From Acanthaster planci (Eukaryota; Echinodermata; Asteroidea; Valvatida; Acanthasteridae): a DNA stretch of 17,790 nucleotides. The position numbers were made by a program, and so were the translations under genes. The stretch is from positions 12,126-29,915 of the forward strand of contig NW_019091784.1 of assembly GCF_001949145.1 (NCBI RefSeq), in the 5' to 3' direction. Shown here piece by piece: positions 1-9,496 of this stretch (within the stretch, counting starts at the first letter, position 1; the number at the start of each line of letters is the position of its first letter). The notes under the pieces were generated by a model. That model did no database searches, was not told where the DNA came from, and saw nothing but the letters and a program-made list of their open reading frames with translations.

Positions 1-618
1 TTGTGTCATAGCTAAGATACTTTCCAGCGAAGGATTTACTTGAACATTGCTTTTTTTCTGTAATTTGTTTGTGGACGTGTATGGGCTCTTTCTGCTATAC
101 CGTCATCGGCCTCCGTAGAGTTTCAAGCCGTGTACGTGAAGGGTTCCTTGCAGCCGTAAAAATAGCGTCTAGCCGAAAATCAGGCTAGCCGAAAATTCGA
201 CCCGAATTTCGTGCCTATTTCAGCCTGATATTGGTAGGCCTACCCTGTCTGACTTCCTGGCTGGTTTTCAATCACATACGTCATTCGCCACTTTGCCCAC
301 TTGCAACCTCGCCCACATGCCATTTTGCCCATTTGCCATTTCGCCCATTTGCTACTTCGCACATTTACCACTTAGCCCACTTATGGGCGGCCAAATACCA
401 TAAATAATTTTAACAAACTCACACACACACAAAGTTAGGAGCTCACAGAATTTTCTTATTAAAAGTTTAAATAATAAAACACGAGAAAAATCTTAAACAA
501 TTTAGTTCCATCGTAAAATACTTTATTTTTTTGTAAAATTAACTTGGACCCTTTTGGCTGCCGAGTTTTATTACCAAACTAACTCAACGCATATCAATAG
601 ACAAAATTCTTAAACAAA
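1..618. other. Left flank, non-coding
   Basis: No supported gene. The stretch holds two copies of CTAGCCGAAAAT (169-180 and 185-196), the six-copy 16-bp repeat listed separately, a short CA microsatellite at about 420-432, and AT-rich DNA from 400 onward. A loosely repeated phrase, cttaaacaa(act)...tagttc(t/c)atcgt, occurs near 492-515 and 609-636. This is probably host DNA or the outer end of the element. I could not place the boundary, because no terminal inverted repeat matching the right side was visible. Confidence 0.5.
287..382. repeat. Six-copy 16-bp tandem repeat
   Basis: Six consecutive 16-bp units start at 287, 303, 319, 335, 351 and 367. The consensus is close to GCCATTTCGCCCATTT, and copies differ at a few positions each. 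The period is exact throughout. It looks like a small minisatellite. Nothing indicates that it is coding or a CRISPR array, because there are no spacers. Confidence 0.85.
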
Positions 619-935
619 CTAACTTAGTTCTATCGTTGGGGGCGTCCTATATCTTGCACAAGCGTGTTGGGCGCGATTGGTCGATGTTCTCGATCGCGCG
701 ATCTTGAAGCGGTCTGTTGGTCTCTTTGCTCGATATTATTTGGCAATAATTTTGACATTAGCTGCCCGTTGTCTCGGGTGCCCTTGCATGAGTCCAGTGA
801 TGGCTTCCTGGTTACGCATTTTACCCTGAGAATTAAGCAAATTTCACACAAACTTTCTAGGAAGTTCTGGTCTGCACAAACGCTGGTATCTCTACCAATG
901 TATCAAAAGCGACATCAACCTAATAATCTTTCCAT
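619..935 (-). pseudogene. Remnant of a small basic protein
   Basis: On the minus strand, 819 to 619 reads 67 codons with one in-frame stop. The product is rich in Arg and Lys, with phrases such as QEAITGLMQGHPRQR and ACARYRTPP. A possible upstream start lies at 935, but the segment between is broken by frameshifts. A small Arg-rich protein near the end of a Maverick-like element could be a DNA-condensing or virion-core type protein, but this is inference from composition only. It is divergent from the polymerase gene, with about 500 bp between. It could also be a chance reading frame. No family was recognised with certainty. Confidence 0.35.
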
Positions 936-1220
936 GTTGGTTGCAAAAAAAGTACACGTATTCAAATACATCAGCAAACAGACCGCTCGTCCATGACGCT
1001 GTATAAAATCAAACAGTAAGAAAAGAGTGTGAAGTGGCTCCGTTACTGCTTCGAACAAAATCTCATTCACTCTTTGATGGAAAAAAATCTAATTCACGGC
1101 AGCGATCTTTTTGGAATTATAGAGAAACCCACCCGCCCGTAGCAAAAGGGCAACTAGTAGTATGCAAAGGAGAGTTCCGGATCAACTCTACTCTCCTGTA
1201 CCTCTTCGACCCCCCTTCCC

Positions 1221-1322
1221 GGGACTTTCCCCCCTCCCCGGGACTTTCCCCAAGGCTCACAATGTTCCTGAGACCTCCCTCTCTTGGAAAAATGAAAAAA
1301 GCTTCTCACCTCCATATAAAAA
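1221..1322 (+). promoter_or_regulatory. Possible promoter: two kappaB-like sites and a TATA box
   Basis: GGGACTTTCC occurs at 1221-1230 and again at 1240-1249, 19 bp apart, within a short tandem duplication of a C-rich unit. TATAAAAA follows at 1315-1322, about 110 bp ahead of the polymerase start at 1430. A further AT-rich TATATAATA lies at about 1416. The decamer equals the classical NF-kappaB site. Whether it binds a Rel protein in this host is unknown. Confidence 0.3.
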
Positions 1323-3034
1323 TCTTTTTCCTCCCCGGGAAAAGAAAAAACCTCACTCCCCTTTGATTGAGAGAAAGAGGTTTCAAGAAAATTGAAATAA
1401 AATTTTAATTACTTGTATATAATAAGAACATGAATAAAGAAACTCAAACTAAATCACAACGTTGTCCTGTATTATCAAGCTTTAATCGAAATTTTTAAAA
1501 AATCATTTTTATCCGACTTTGTTATACCACAAAACATTCCATTACCACCAGCTAAACGCAGACAACGCACGAAGTCTGAATTAGGCCCAATACGAGCGAT
1601 TCAAGGAAGTCAACAACAATTCAAAAAGCTCGCGAGACAATCATATGATGAGCTTTTAAAAATAGTCTAAGACAATGACATAAAATTTACAGCCATGGGC
1701 ACAAACGGCAAAGTGTTACAGGAAGACCTCGTTACTGCGATTAAAGCCTATACTAAACCAGAGGCGATGGCAGGGGTAAACATTAGGAACATTCAGCGCT
1801 TTCAAGGTAACTACCGAAATTGGAAGCTTTACCCGAGTGTCTTTGTAAACGACCTGGTTTCACTTTTTCGATTTCTACAAGAGATAGGCTCTAACAAATT
1901 ACAGACCACGATCAAATCCAGTTCAAATTAGAAAAACCCGATGGAACTAAACTCGGTGTTTTCACGTTTACACGTAAAATCAACACAGTGATTTCTGAAC
2001 GAGAGGTTAAAATGTTTTGAAGGAACAAATAGCAAAACATTTGGTAGACGTCGGGTGCATCGAAGATTGCCAAGGAATGGACGCAGCATAAATCGAATCA
2101 CAAAATAACCTTGCCATTAATGTATTTGGCCATACCGAGAAAGAAGGCACTTACGTGCTTTATAAAACTAAACTCGAAAAGGAGCCCATCAATTTACTTT
2201 ATTTTTATCCAAGGCGAAACGAGTCATTATTGCTAGATCAAAAACGTTTCACTATTGATGGGCGACATTGATAAACACTGTCACAAAAGAAAATACTCGT
2301 GCTTCAAATGCCTGTCACATTTTCTAACGCAAGAAAGACTCGACAGATATCAAGAAGATTGCCAAGGAATGGACACAGCAGCATGTAAAGTGGTGCTCCC
2401 CGAAAAAGGCAAAGATATTCTCAAGTTTGAAAATTATAAAAATAAGCAGGACGCCCCTTTTAAAATGTACGCAGATTTTGAATCTGTTTTGGAAAACTTT
2501 CCACCGAGAGAATTAAACACGGTCAAAACAGAAATCCATAAGCCTTGCTGCTATTCTTACGGGGTTGTAAGATGCGATGGCGCCTGCACGAGTCGCAGGA
2601 GTTACAGAGGTCAAGACGCGGCAGTTAAATTTGTTCAGTTGCTTTCTAGAGAAGTCGCCAAGATCAATAAAACCTTTATTTGCAAATCCACAGCAAATTA
2701 TTTGGTCTGACAAATTGCACAAGATTTAAGAAAATTGAACACATGTTGGATCTGCGAAAAGCGCACTGGCAAGAATAAAGAATCTCAATGCAAACGTCCA
2801 ATTTCAAATGAACCGAAAACAAAAGACGAAAAAGCCTCCTCCGTGTCAGTAAACGGAGGCGGTTTTAGAGATTACATTTGCATGACTTGCAAAAGCCCAT
2901 TAATAAATTTCGCAAAGTTCGCGATCATTGCCACGTGACTGGAAAGTAGCGAGGTCCAGCGCATGCCAGTTGTAATTCAAAGTTACGAATAGTCCCAATT
3001 ACACAATTTAGAAAAATACGACGCGCATTATTCT

Positions 3035-4045
3035 CCCACTATATGTGCACCAACCACACATTGACACCACGTTTTGGTTTTTGGCAAAAATTTCGAGCGG
3101 CAGGTTTATTTGTTTTTGCCGATTTCAAAGCCACTTTCTATTGCCACACTTGGCAGAAATTCTGTAAGATTTTCCTGGCACACTTGCCATACTTGCCACA
3201 CTTGGCAGAAAAACAGGAACAAACTCGCCAAAGGCTTGCTACACTTGGCAGAAAAAGGCAAGGTCGTTAGCAGAAAGACTTGCCACACTTGGCATAACAG
3301 GTTGGAATTCCTTGGCACACTTGCCATGCAGACAAACCCCACCGGAACAAGTAGGTGCTTGTCCTATAATTAATCGTCATGTTGTTCTATTAATCCACCG
3401 CTTGAACAGGCGGTTGGAATAAGCCCCACCAGAACATGAGGGTGCTTGGCGTAGTGTTTAAGAAAACAAAATGAAACATTACTAACAACTAACTTTACGT
3501 TATAATCACTGCGAGATGAGTCGCCTAAATTGTTTATTTGCTTACTTCGGAAACTGCGTGTCGCTACCAAGTAGTTCCTGCAATTAATTCAGTAAAAGCT
3601 ATTAAAATTCATAGTCAACAAATTATGGTGGAGATGGGGAGGTGGTGGGTTTAATTTGTGTGTTGCCGCCTCGAAAATCTAAGCCAAAGTGGCCCATTTT
3701 TAGTGCCAAACTTGCTGTAGCTCAACCGTTATTTTCTTGCGGCCTTCTGGTTTCACAAATTATTCCCCTTGAGACAGTTTAGGTGTCTGGGCGCGGAAGA
3801 AGTACTACTTCTCTGAACCCTGTGAGGCCTCTGCTGATTGATGCAAGGCCATGCAGCCACTTTGCTGGTCCCATTAAGCCAGCTTGTGCAATACAGTGAT
3901 GGGTGAGACAGTAGTGCCTTGTTCACCATGGTACAAGCCAGATGACCGGGACTGTTTCAAAGACTAAAACAACGTGCGTTGTGGTGAATAATGCATTTTA
4001 TCCCAAAGCAATAAAATATAATACTTTAATTATGGAGGGCGCTCA
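3035..4045. mobile_element. Foreign insertion inside the polymerase gene
   Basis: Polymerase homology stops just after Exo II (about 3030) and resumes at about 4045 with the segment before Exo III. Where the gene family has these motifs nearly adjacent, about 1 kb of non-homologous sequence intervenes. It contains a cluster of TGCCACACTTGGCA-type repeats (3141-3325) and two diverged copies of a 30-bp unit, CCCCACC(G/A)GAACA(A/T)G(A/T)(A/G)GG(T)GCTTG, near 3332-3362 and 3420-3449. No long ORF or terminal inverted repeat was seen, so it may be a non-autonomous transposon or a captured repeat. Edges are approximate. Confidence 0.6.
3141..3325. repeat. Clustered TGCCA-N4-TGGCA palindromic repeats
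   Basis: TTGCCACACTTGGCA occurs near 3141, 3193 and 3279, often followed by GAAA. The mirrored version TTGGCACACTTGCCA occurs near 3175 and 3310, and partial copies lie near 3235. Both versions are inverted repeats around CACT. Alternation of the two forms suggests a decayed tandem array. Confidence 0.7.
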
Positions 4046-5977
4046 AGCGTGTAAAGGTGGTAAAATTAAAGTCATTGCCAAAAACACCGAGAATTATATA
4101 TCTTTTAGTTTCGATCAACTCACATTCCTCGTTTCATTTCATGGCGGCCTCTCTGGATAGATTGGTCAAAAATTGTTCTACCGACGATTTTAAATTGCTC
4201 TGGGAAAGGTTCCCAGAAAACACGGGCCTGCTGCTAGAATTTATCCGTACGAATACATCGATTCCTTTGACAAATTTGAAGAACTGCAACTGCCTCCTCG
4301 AGCTGCTTTATACCGTTTGTTGAAGCAGACGTCCGTTACTGAGGGAAGAATATTTCCGGGCTCAAAATGTATGGCAAACGTTCGATTGCCAGAATCTCTG
4401 GGACTACCACGATTTATACGTTGAGACGGACGTACTATTATTAGCGGGCTTATTTGAGAACTTTCGCAAAGTGTGTAAACTAAATTACAGTCTTAACCCG
4501 GCAAATTATTATACGTCACTTGGATTATCCGGGGACGCGTTGCTAAAACACACCAGCATCGAATTGGAAATATTGACAAAATATCGATAAACACTTATTT
4601 TTTGAAAGAGCCAACAGAGGCGGCATTTTGAGCGTGGAGCAAAGCGTTACACAAAAGCGAATCATCCAGATTTAAAAGACTTTAATCCCTAGAAACCGAT
4701 TTCAGACATTATGTATTTAGACGCGAGCAATTTATACGGTTGGGCCTTGAGTCAGTCTTTACCGTTTAAACAATTCCGATGGATTCAGGACGTAGCCAAA
4801 TTTACTCCAGAGTACATCTCGAAAATTTATCCAAGAGCGTCAAAAGGTTATATACTCGAAGTGACATTAGATTTACCAAAACACTGGCACGACAAGCATA
4901 ACGACTTCCCACTGGCGCCAGAAAATACATCGATTCCGAATGAATGGTTTTCCGAATTTCAGGAAAACTTGATAACAAACGGCGAGCAAATTACTTCGAT
5001 AGATAAACTCGTACCAACTTCAAAAACAAAACACAAATACGTCGTTCACCGTCAAACTTTACAAAAATATTTGGATCCTGGTCCTCAGTTAAAACAGGTG
5101 CATGGCGTAATGTCGTTTAAACAAGCCCCATGGATGAAAAGTTATATCGATAAAAACACTGAGTTACGTAAATTGGCCAGGTCCGACTTTGAGAAAGACT
5201 TTGATTAAAAATTGATTAATAACTCAGTTTTTGGAAAACTATGGAAAACGTGAGGTTTTGCATGGATGGGCATTTGTTGCTAGACTCGCAAGACGCCGAG
5301 AAATACCAGAAGTTAACTTTTAAACCAAACTACAAATCTACTACTCCGTTTAAAGAATGCGACCTTTCTTTCGTCGAAATGTATCGCATTAAAACAAATC
5401 TAAATTACCGCTTTAATGCAACGTAAGCGTGTTAGATTTATCTAAAACTTTAATTAATGCACGATTGTTATTATAACACCTGAAAAGCGGGTTTCGACGA
5501 CAAAATAAGCTTACTTTATACAGACACTGATTCTTTACTCGTCCAAATTCAAACGAGCATTTTAATAAAGTATCTGCGCAAAAAGCGGTTTTATTTGACT
5601 TTAACAATTATCCAATGGATCATAAACTTTACGATTCAAAAAATCAAAAAGGTCATTGGCAAAATGAACGTTGAATTTGGAGGGCAACCAGTTTCGGAGG
5701 TCATTTGCATACGCCAAAAAAATGTATTCGATTTTAACGGATCGACAAAATTTGAAAAAGGCAAAAGGCGTTACAAAAGTCGTAACCCAAAAACGCCTAA
5801 CTCACGAGGCCTATGAAAGTTGCCTATTTGAAAAAAACGCAGCATTTAATAAGCAGCAATTATTCAGATCGGAAAACATTAAATATTCAAAACTTTGCAA
5901 AATAAGTTAAGTTTCTCGCTCTTGGATACGAAACGTTACGTATTATCAGACGGCGTCACCACTTAGGCCCATGGGCA

Positions 5978-7589
5978 TTATTTAACGGGTGGCAATTCCA
6001 TATCTTCGGGTATAACTTGAAGTTTGTCTTTCACAAAACTCCGCTTAGGGCCATTTAATAAATGATATAAAGTTGGTCCCGTTTTCATGCGTTTACATTG
6101 AGTGGCTCGTTTTTCGATTTGATAAACGTCTACACTCCAAACCGGTTCGGTCGCCCTTTTAAACGGTTCCGCCTTCCTGCTCGCCCGTGTAATATAAATA
6201 CCTGACCAACACATCTGGGGCAAGTTCACGCGGCTCGATTTTAACAGGTGCTGCCGGCATTTGTTGCACGCTGTCCAATTTTATGGCGTTTGCGTGTTCT
6301 TTGCCTATTAAGCGCGTTTTTCCTCGTTTAACGGTTTTATAACTTGTCTTTCAACCAACGTTTAACATTTCTTGTGCATATTGATGACCGTATAACCTTT
6401 CGGCTGAAGTTTGATTAAATCGTTTGACGATTCCCTGCGACCTGTGAACGCCGGGTTCGCCAACCTGAATTTCTATTTTTTTGTTTATTGGACAACTTTT
6501 TAAAACTTGCCTTTAAATTCCCATCCCAAATCTACCATGATAATTTTGGGTCAAGTTAAAGGTGATCGATCGTGAATTTTCTTAATCCTGGGACGCAATC
6601 CCAATTTAAAGTCATAATTTTCCTTGGGCAGACTATTCCGTTGAGTCCGTTTCATTTTTCAGGTTTGCAGAGCCCTGATTCCGTCCTGAAGGTATTTTAA
6701 TGCTTCAGTGGTTGTCCCCTTGCCTTTACAGAACTTACAAACCACCAAAACCCACCACAAGTACATCACAGTACCGTGGGGGGGCCGTTTTCCCAGGCTA
6801 TACGGATTTGAAGGGGGGCCCTCGCCACGCGCCAGCCAAGCCATACCACCACCACAACACCCCCAACAAAAATAACACTTCAAAGACGTCCGACAGAGGC
6901 CTCTGACAAGTTCCAGACAGCTGTCACTGATAAAGAACATTCCACTGCCTGCCCCAGGCACCGTTTTGTAAACAACCCATTAGGTTGTGCACAAGGGACC
7001 GCTTAGCACACAGTCCCATGGGAATTGCCTGGAGGCTGGCTCAAGGCCGTCTGGGTTTTTTGCATTTTTTTCTGGCTGGGGGAGGCCCTGGCTGTAAAAT
7101 GACTAAACCAGGCTTTTTAGCATGTTCAGGGGTAGGATATGATAATTAGTCGTGGAATTCGGACTTTAAAAAATTAAATGTTAATTAGCTCCAATGGACT
7201 CGCCAGGAGAGGCCACTCCCTCTACCGAGGGTACTTCTGACGTTTGTTCAGCCGTTTTAGTGGTCAACGGTTCTGCATCTTTATATTGCGAACCCACATC
7301 TACTACGCATAAAGCGTTTTAAAAGTTTTACGGTTCACTTTGTCCCAAGGCAGATATAAAATATCCAACTGATGTGCGTCATTTGGGGCGACAAATTCGG
7401 TTTGTAACGTCATAGGTCTCGGCACGTGGCCTGGCGCGGTTAAATAAATTTGCCAAATTGCTTGCTTTTTTAAGCAGGGTTTCACAGTCCATTTCGGCGC
7501 ACCCGTTTTTGCGCTATATGGTTTACGGCGCTTTCATCTTGCCAATAGCCCTGTGGGCTGTAAAATAATTTAGAAAATTCTTGGTCCAT
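5978..7589 (-). pseudogene. Retrovirus-like integrase (Maverick type), broken
   Basis: Encodes the DDE integrase that would insert the element. From the start at 7589 (MDQEFSKLFYSPQGYW) it reads with a frameshift at about 7520 into a KKQAIWQIYL ... LDILYLPWD segment (7303-7485), which leads into the catalytic core. The first catalytic Asp is in VVDVGS (codon 7298-7300), in the next frame, after the stop at 7303. The second is in VDLG (codon 6530-6532). The third position reads GIVKRFN (Lys codon 6423-6425) where the family has Glu, so the active site is lost. After a stop near 6352 the chromodomain-like tail (PVWSVDVY ... GPKRSFVKDKL ... ELPPVK) runs to the stop at 5978. The two Asp codons are 766 bp apart, far more than the family's spacing, and the 566-bp insertion at 6605-7170 accounts for the excess. 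Tail-to-tail with the polymerase. Confidence 0.88.
6605..7170. mobile_element. 566-bp insertion in the integrase, TTTAAA at both ends
   Basis: The segment begins TTTAAAGTCATAATT (6605-6619) and ends AATTCGGACTTTAAA (7156-7170). The ends are inverted repeats at 13 of 15 positions. Because TTTAAA is its own reverse complement, it may be a duplicated target (TTTAAA or TTAA) flanking shorter terminal repeats. Removing the segment brings the two integrase Asp codons to about 200 bp apart, as expected. The interior is GC-richer than its surroundings and has no recognisable transposase, so it would be non-autonomous. Confidence 0.55.
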
Positions 7590-7626
7590 TTAAAATAAAG
7601 TCACGCAAATTGATACGCTAAAAAAC

Positions 7627-7997
7627 TTACCTGGGCAGTTCTACATATAATCCATATAAACTAGCGATTTTTTTATCTTCTGAAGGTACGTAAAAATTGG
7701 ATAACTTAGGTCCCTGTGGTAAAGGTAACACGTCTTACCGGTCAATTCGCTATAAGCTTTCAACGCTTCGTCCACATTTACAAATATCCGCTAACTTGCG
7801 CGTTCCTGCCGCATTCGCTCGTTTAAAAAAGTGTAGCAAAATTCTTTCGCTTGCACCAATTGTTCCAGCGCGAGGTCGTGTCTTTTACGTTCGTCGTCAA
7901 CTTTACTTTTTGATAAAATGCTAAATAACTCATTTGAGCCAGTGAACGCCAATGCGTTTACAATAGCTCGTCCAACCATCATTAAAGCACTCGCCAT
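7627..7997 (-). pseudogene. Small N-terminally hydrophobic protein of the element, broken
   Basis: Starts at 7997 with MASALMMVGRAIVNALAFTG, a hydrophobic Ala/Gly-rich start, followed by a charged helical stretch (KVDDERKRHDLALEQLVQAKE). A stop at 7791-7793 and frameshifts follow. Coding traces continue (VDEALKAYSEL, PKLSNFYVPSEDKK) to a stop at 7627, so the original was about 120 residues. I recall similar short proteins in related cnidarian elements. Their function is not known to me; a membrane or virion role is inference. It lies 37 bp ahead of the integrase on the same strand and diverges from the gene at 8021. Confidence 0.6.
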
Positions 7998-8020
7998 TTT
8001 TTAAAACATATGATTTAAAA
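7998..8020. promoter_or_regulatory. Bidirectional start region, near-perfect palindrome
   Basis: Only 23 bp separate the divergent starts at 7997 (minus) and 8021 (plus). Bases 7999-8020 read TTTTAAAACATATG followed by ATTTAAAA, which is its own reverse complement except for one mismatched pair, with CATATG at the centre. A TTTAAA element sits within a few bases of each start codon. This suggests a shared bidirectional promoter. Confidence 0.5.
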
Positions 8021-8272
8021 ATGAACCAAGAATTGAACAATCAATTGGCAGAAATCCAGGCCGATCAAACGAATATCGAAGGCATGCTCGGCGACATGCG
8101 CGCAGATATCGATCACCGCAGCGAAATGCTTTTAGAGATTTAATTGGTGCTAGTGGAAATAGAATCTGAAATGTTTAGAAAGCGAAATAAAATAATTGAA
8201 TACGCAGACCTATTTTTCGCAGCCGGCGTATCTTTAATTGCGTTTTCTTTCTTCTTTAAAATTTTCACGTAG
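8021..8272 (+). pseudogene. Small coiled-coil and C-terminal membrane-anchor protein, one stop
   Basis: An 84-codon frame from ATG 8021 to TAG 8270-8272, interrupted only by TAA at 8141-8143 (codon 41). The first half is polar and helical (ELNNQLAEIQADQTNIEG). The end is a hydrophobic segment (FFAAGVSLIAFSFFFKIF), preceded by charged residues (RKRNKIIEYAD). The shape is a tail-anchored coiled-coil protein. It is the first of the plus-strand structural block, 50 bp ahead of the capsid gene. Function not known. Confidence 0.65.
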
Positions 8273-8322
8273 GTGACCACAAGTAAAAATATAAAAATAA
8301 ACTACATCTATATTGAGAAAAA

Positions 8323-9480
8323 ATGTCGCAACAATACACTAAAAAAACCCGTTTAAAAGTGCCTTTCGCGATTAGGGGCGAACAATGGGAAGTAACAATT
8401 ACACATAATCCAAGCACCCTCGCCGCGGGTCATACATTAAACGTAGAATTCCCTGCTTTAGGCGTAGATGATGTGGTAGTTCCAGGTACTGCGAAATTGG
8501 CGTTCAAGTTGGATCTAGATGGAGCTAGCGACGATAATCGAACCGTGTACAAAAATTTGGCGAAGAACCAGGTTTACAAGTTAAACGTGCGTTTACAAGG
8601 CGATAAAATTGTGAGCTATCGCGACGCCTATATGTTCCACAATTTTAAGGACAACTGGCTACCAAATTCACAAACAAAAAATATGGCGTATTTTGGCCTG
8701 GAACGAGAGTACATGGCAAAGTTGAGGCTTGGTGCTGGTGATGCGAACGCGGCATTAAACGACGGCAAAGATAAAGCGATTGCAGACGCCTTTAAAAATA
8801 GGTACGCGATTATGCTCGACGTGCCTCTACTAACGGATCACGGGCCGTTTTATCCGTCTGGTTTTAAAGAACCCTAGACATATTAATTAACTTTTAACAA
8901 CCATGATAAAGTCGTGAAAAGCGTCGACATGCCTGGAGAATATTCAATTTCGGATTTGACCCTGGAATACGAAGTTGTCACCAATCGCGATTTAGCACAA
9001 AGTTTACGACAAAAGCATGAAGGACTCGTGTATTATTTATTCTACAGGATTCATTGGTGGAAAAGCAAATTGTCAATAAATCTGATACATTATGGAATAT
9101 CAATATCGATCAAAAGATAGAAAGTTTGAAAGGCGTTTTAATCTTGTTCAAAAATCCCTCAGTTGCAAATCTGCAAAATTTTTTAATTCTTTGAAGATTC
9201 AAAAACTGAGTCGGCTCGAGAAAGTCGTGAAAGACCTGAATCTAAAGGGCGTCGACGTGGCGAGTTATTTGAAAGATAAATACGGCTTATGGCTCGATTT
9301 AGAAGTTCAGACGACAACTTGGCTCATGGATCGGGCAGGCCGCTAGGCGGAGGTGGAGACATTTTAATACAGATGGAACGTGATGCAGAAACCGCGGGGT
9401 CTTTAATGATGTACGTGTTTTTGGTAATAGATGCGCAGTTGATGGTTGAGGATGGGAATTTTAAGAGTCTGGTTTATTAA
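8323..9480 (+). pseudogene. Probable major capsid protein, broken
   Basis: From ATG 8323 the frame is open for 184 codons, the longest clean stretch of the element. It begins with a Lys-rich MSQQYTKKTR and continues with beta-rich sequence (VPFAIRGEQWEVTITHN, RTVYKNLAKNQVYKLNV). TAG 8875 and TAA 8884 then break the same frame, which continues (SISDLTLEYEVVTN) to about 9040. Frameshifts near 9050, 9170 and 9290 follow. Later traces include VNKSDTLWNIN, KYGLWLDL, LAHGSGRPLGGGGD and a final FLVIDAQLMVEDGN before TAA 9478. I recall a widespread cnidarian family with these phrases. The place directly ahead of the packaging ATPase fits a double-jelly-roll capsid protein, although about 385 residues is short for that fold and an internal deletion is likely. 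The capsid assignment is inference. Confidence 0.6.
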
Positions 9481-9496
9481 ATTGATTTTAAAACAA

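Larger units (their letters stand above)
1430..5987 (+). pseudogene. Protein-primed type B DNA polymerase (Maverick type), broken
   Basis: Remnant of the element's replicative polymerase with 3'-5' proofreading. Visible in order: an N-terminal conserved block (1695-1931), a Cys/His cluster (CHKRKYSCFKC, about 2273), Exo I (YADFES, Asp at 2473, Glu at 2479), a CxxC ... DHCHVTGK zinc-type insertion (2741-2949), Exo II (HNLEKYDAH, 3002-3028), Exo III (YHDLYVETD, 4405-4431), motif A (DASNLYGWA, Asp at 4720), motif B (NNSVFGK, 5218-5238) and motif C (YTDTDS, 5517-5534). The end reads LSDGVTT, a stop, then AHGHY up to about 5981. In-frame stops lie at 1668, 2708, 2947, 4690 and 5206. The frame changes repeatedly, near 1476, 1910, 2240, 2915, 2990, 4240, 4345, 5240 and after 5600. 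A foreign segment (about 3035-4045) splits it after Exo II. A conserved stretch seems deleted near 2020-2110. The catalytic Asp residues of A and C survive, but the gene cannot be functional. Start chosen at ATG 1430, the first ATG before recognisable homology. Confidence 0.9.

Noticed and set aside
287-382. CRISPR-like short repeat array
   Set aside because: Units are directly adjacent with no spacers, and the setting is eukaryotic; it is a minisatellite.
664-996. Plus-strand 110-residue ORF
   Set aside because: It overlaps the more protein-like minus-strand basic frame, and its composition looks random.
1034-1395. Two overlapping plus-strand ORFs in a C-rich region
   Set aside because: Pro/Ser-rich products come from low-complexity and repeated kappaB-like DNA; no domain, and both frames are open alike.
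3141-3325. NFI-type replication-origin sites (TTGGC-N5-GCCAA)
   Set aside because: The half-sites are spaced differently and in mirrored order, and the repeats belong to an insertion rather than to an element terminus.
3043-3373. ORFs on both strands in the polymerase insertion
   Set aside because: They translate the TGCCACACTTGGCA repeats, giving repetitive peptides such as CHTCHTWQK.
5978-7589. LTR retrotransposon or retrovirus because of the integrase
   Set aside because: No reverse transcriptase, gag or LTR is present. The integrase sits tail to tail with a type B DNA polymerase, the Maverick arrangement.
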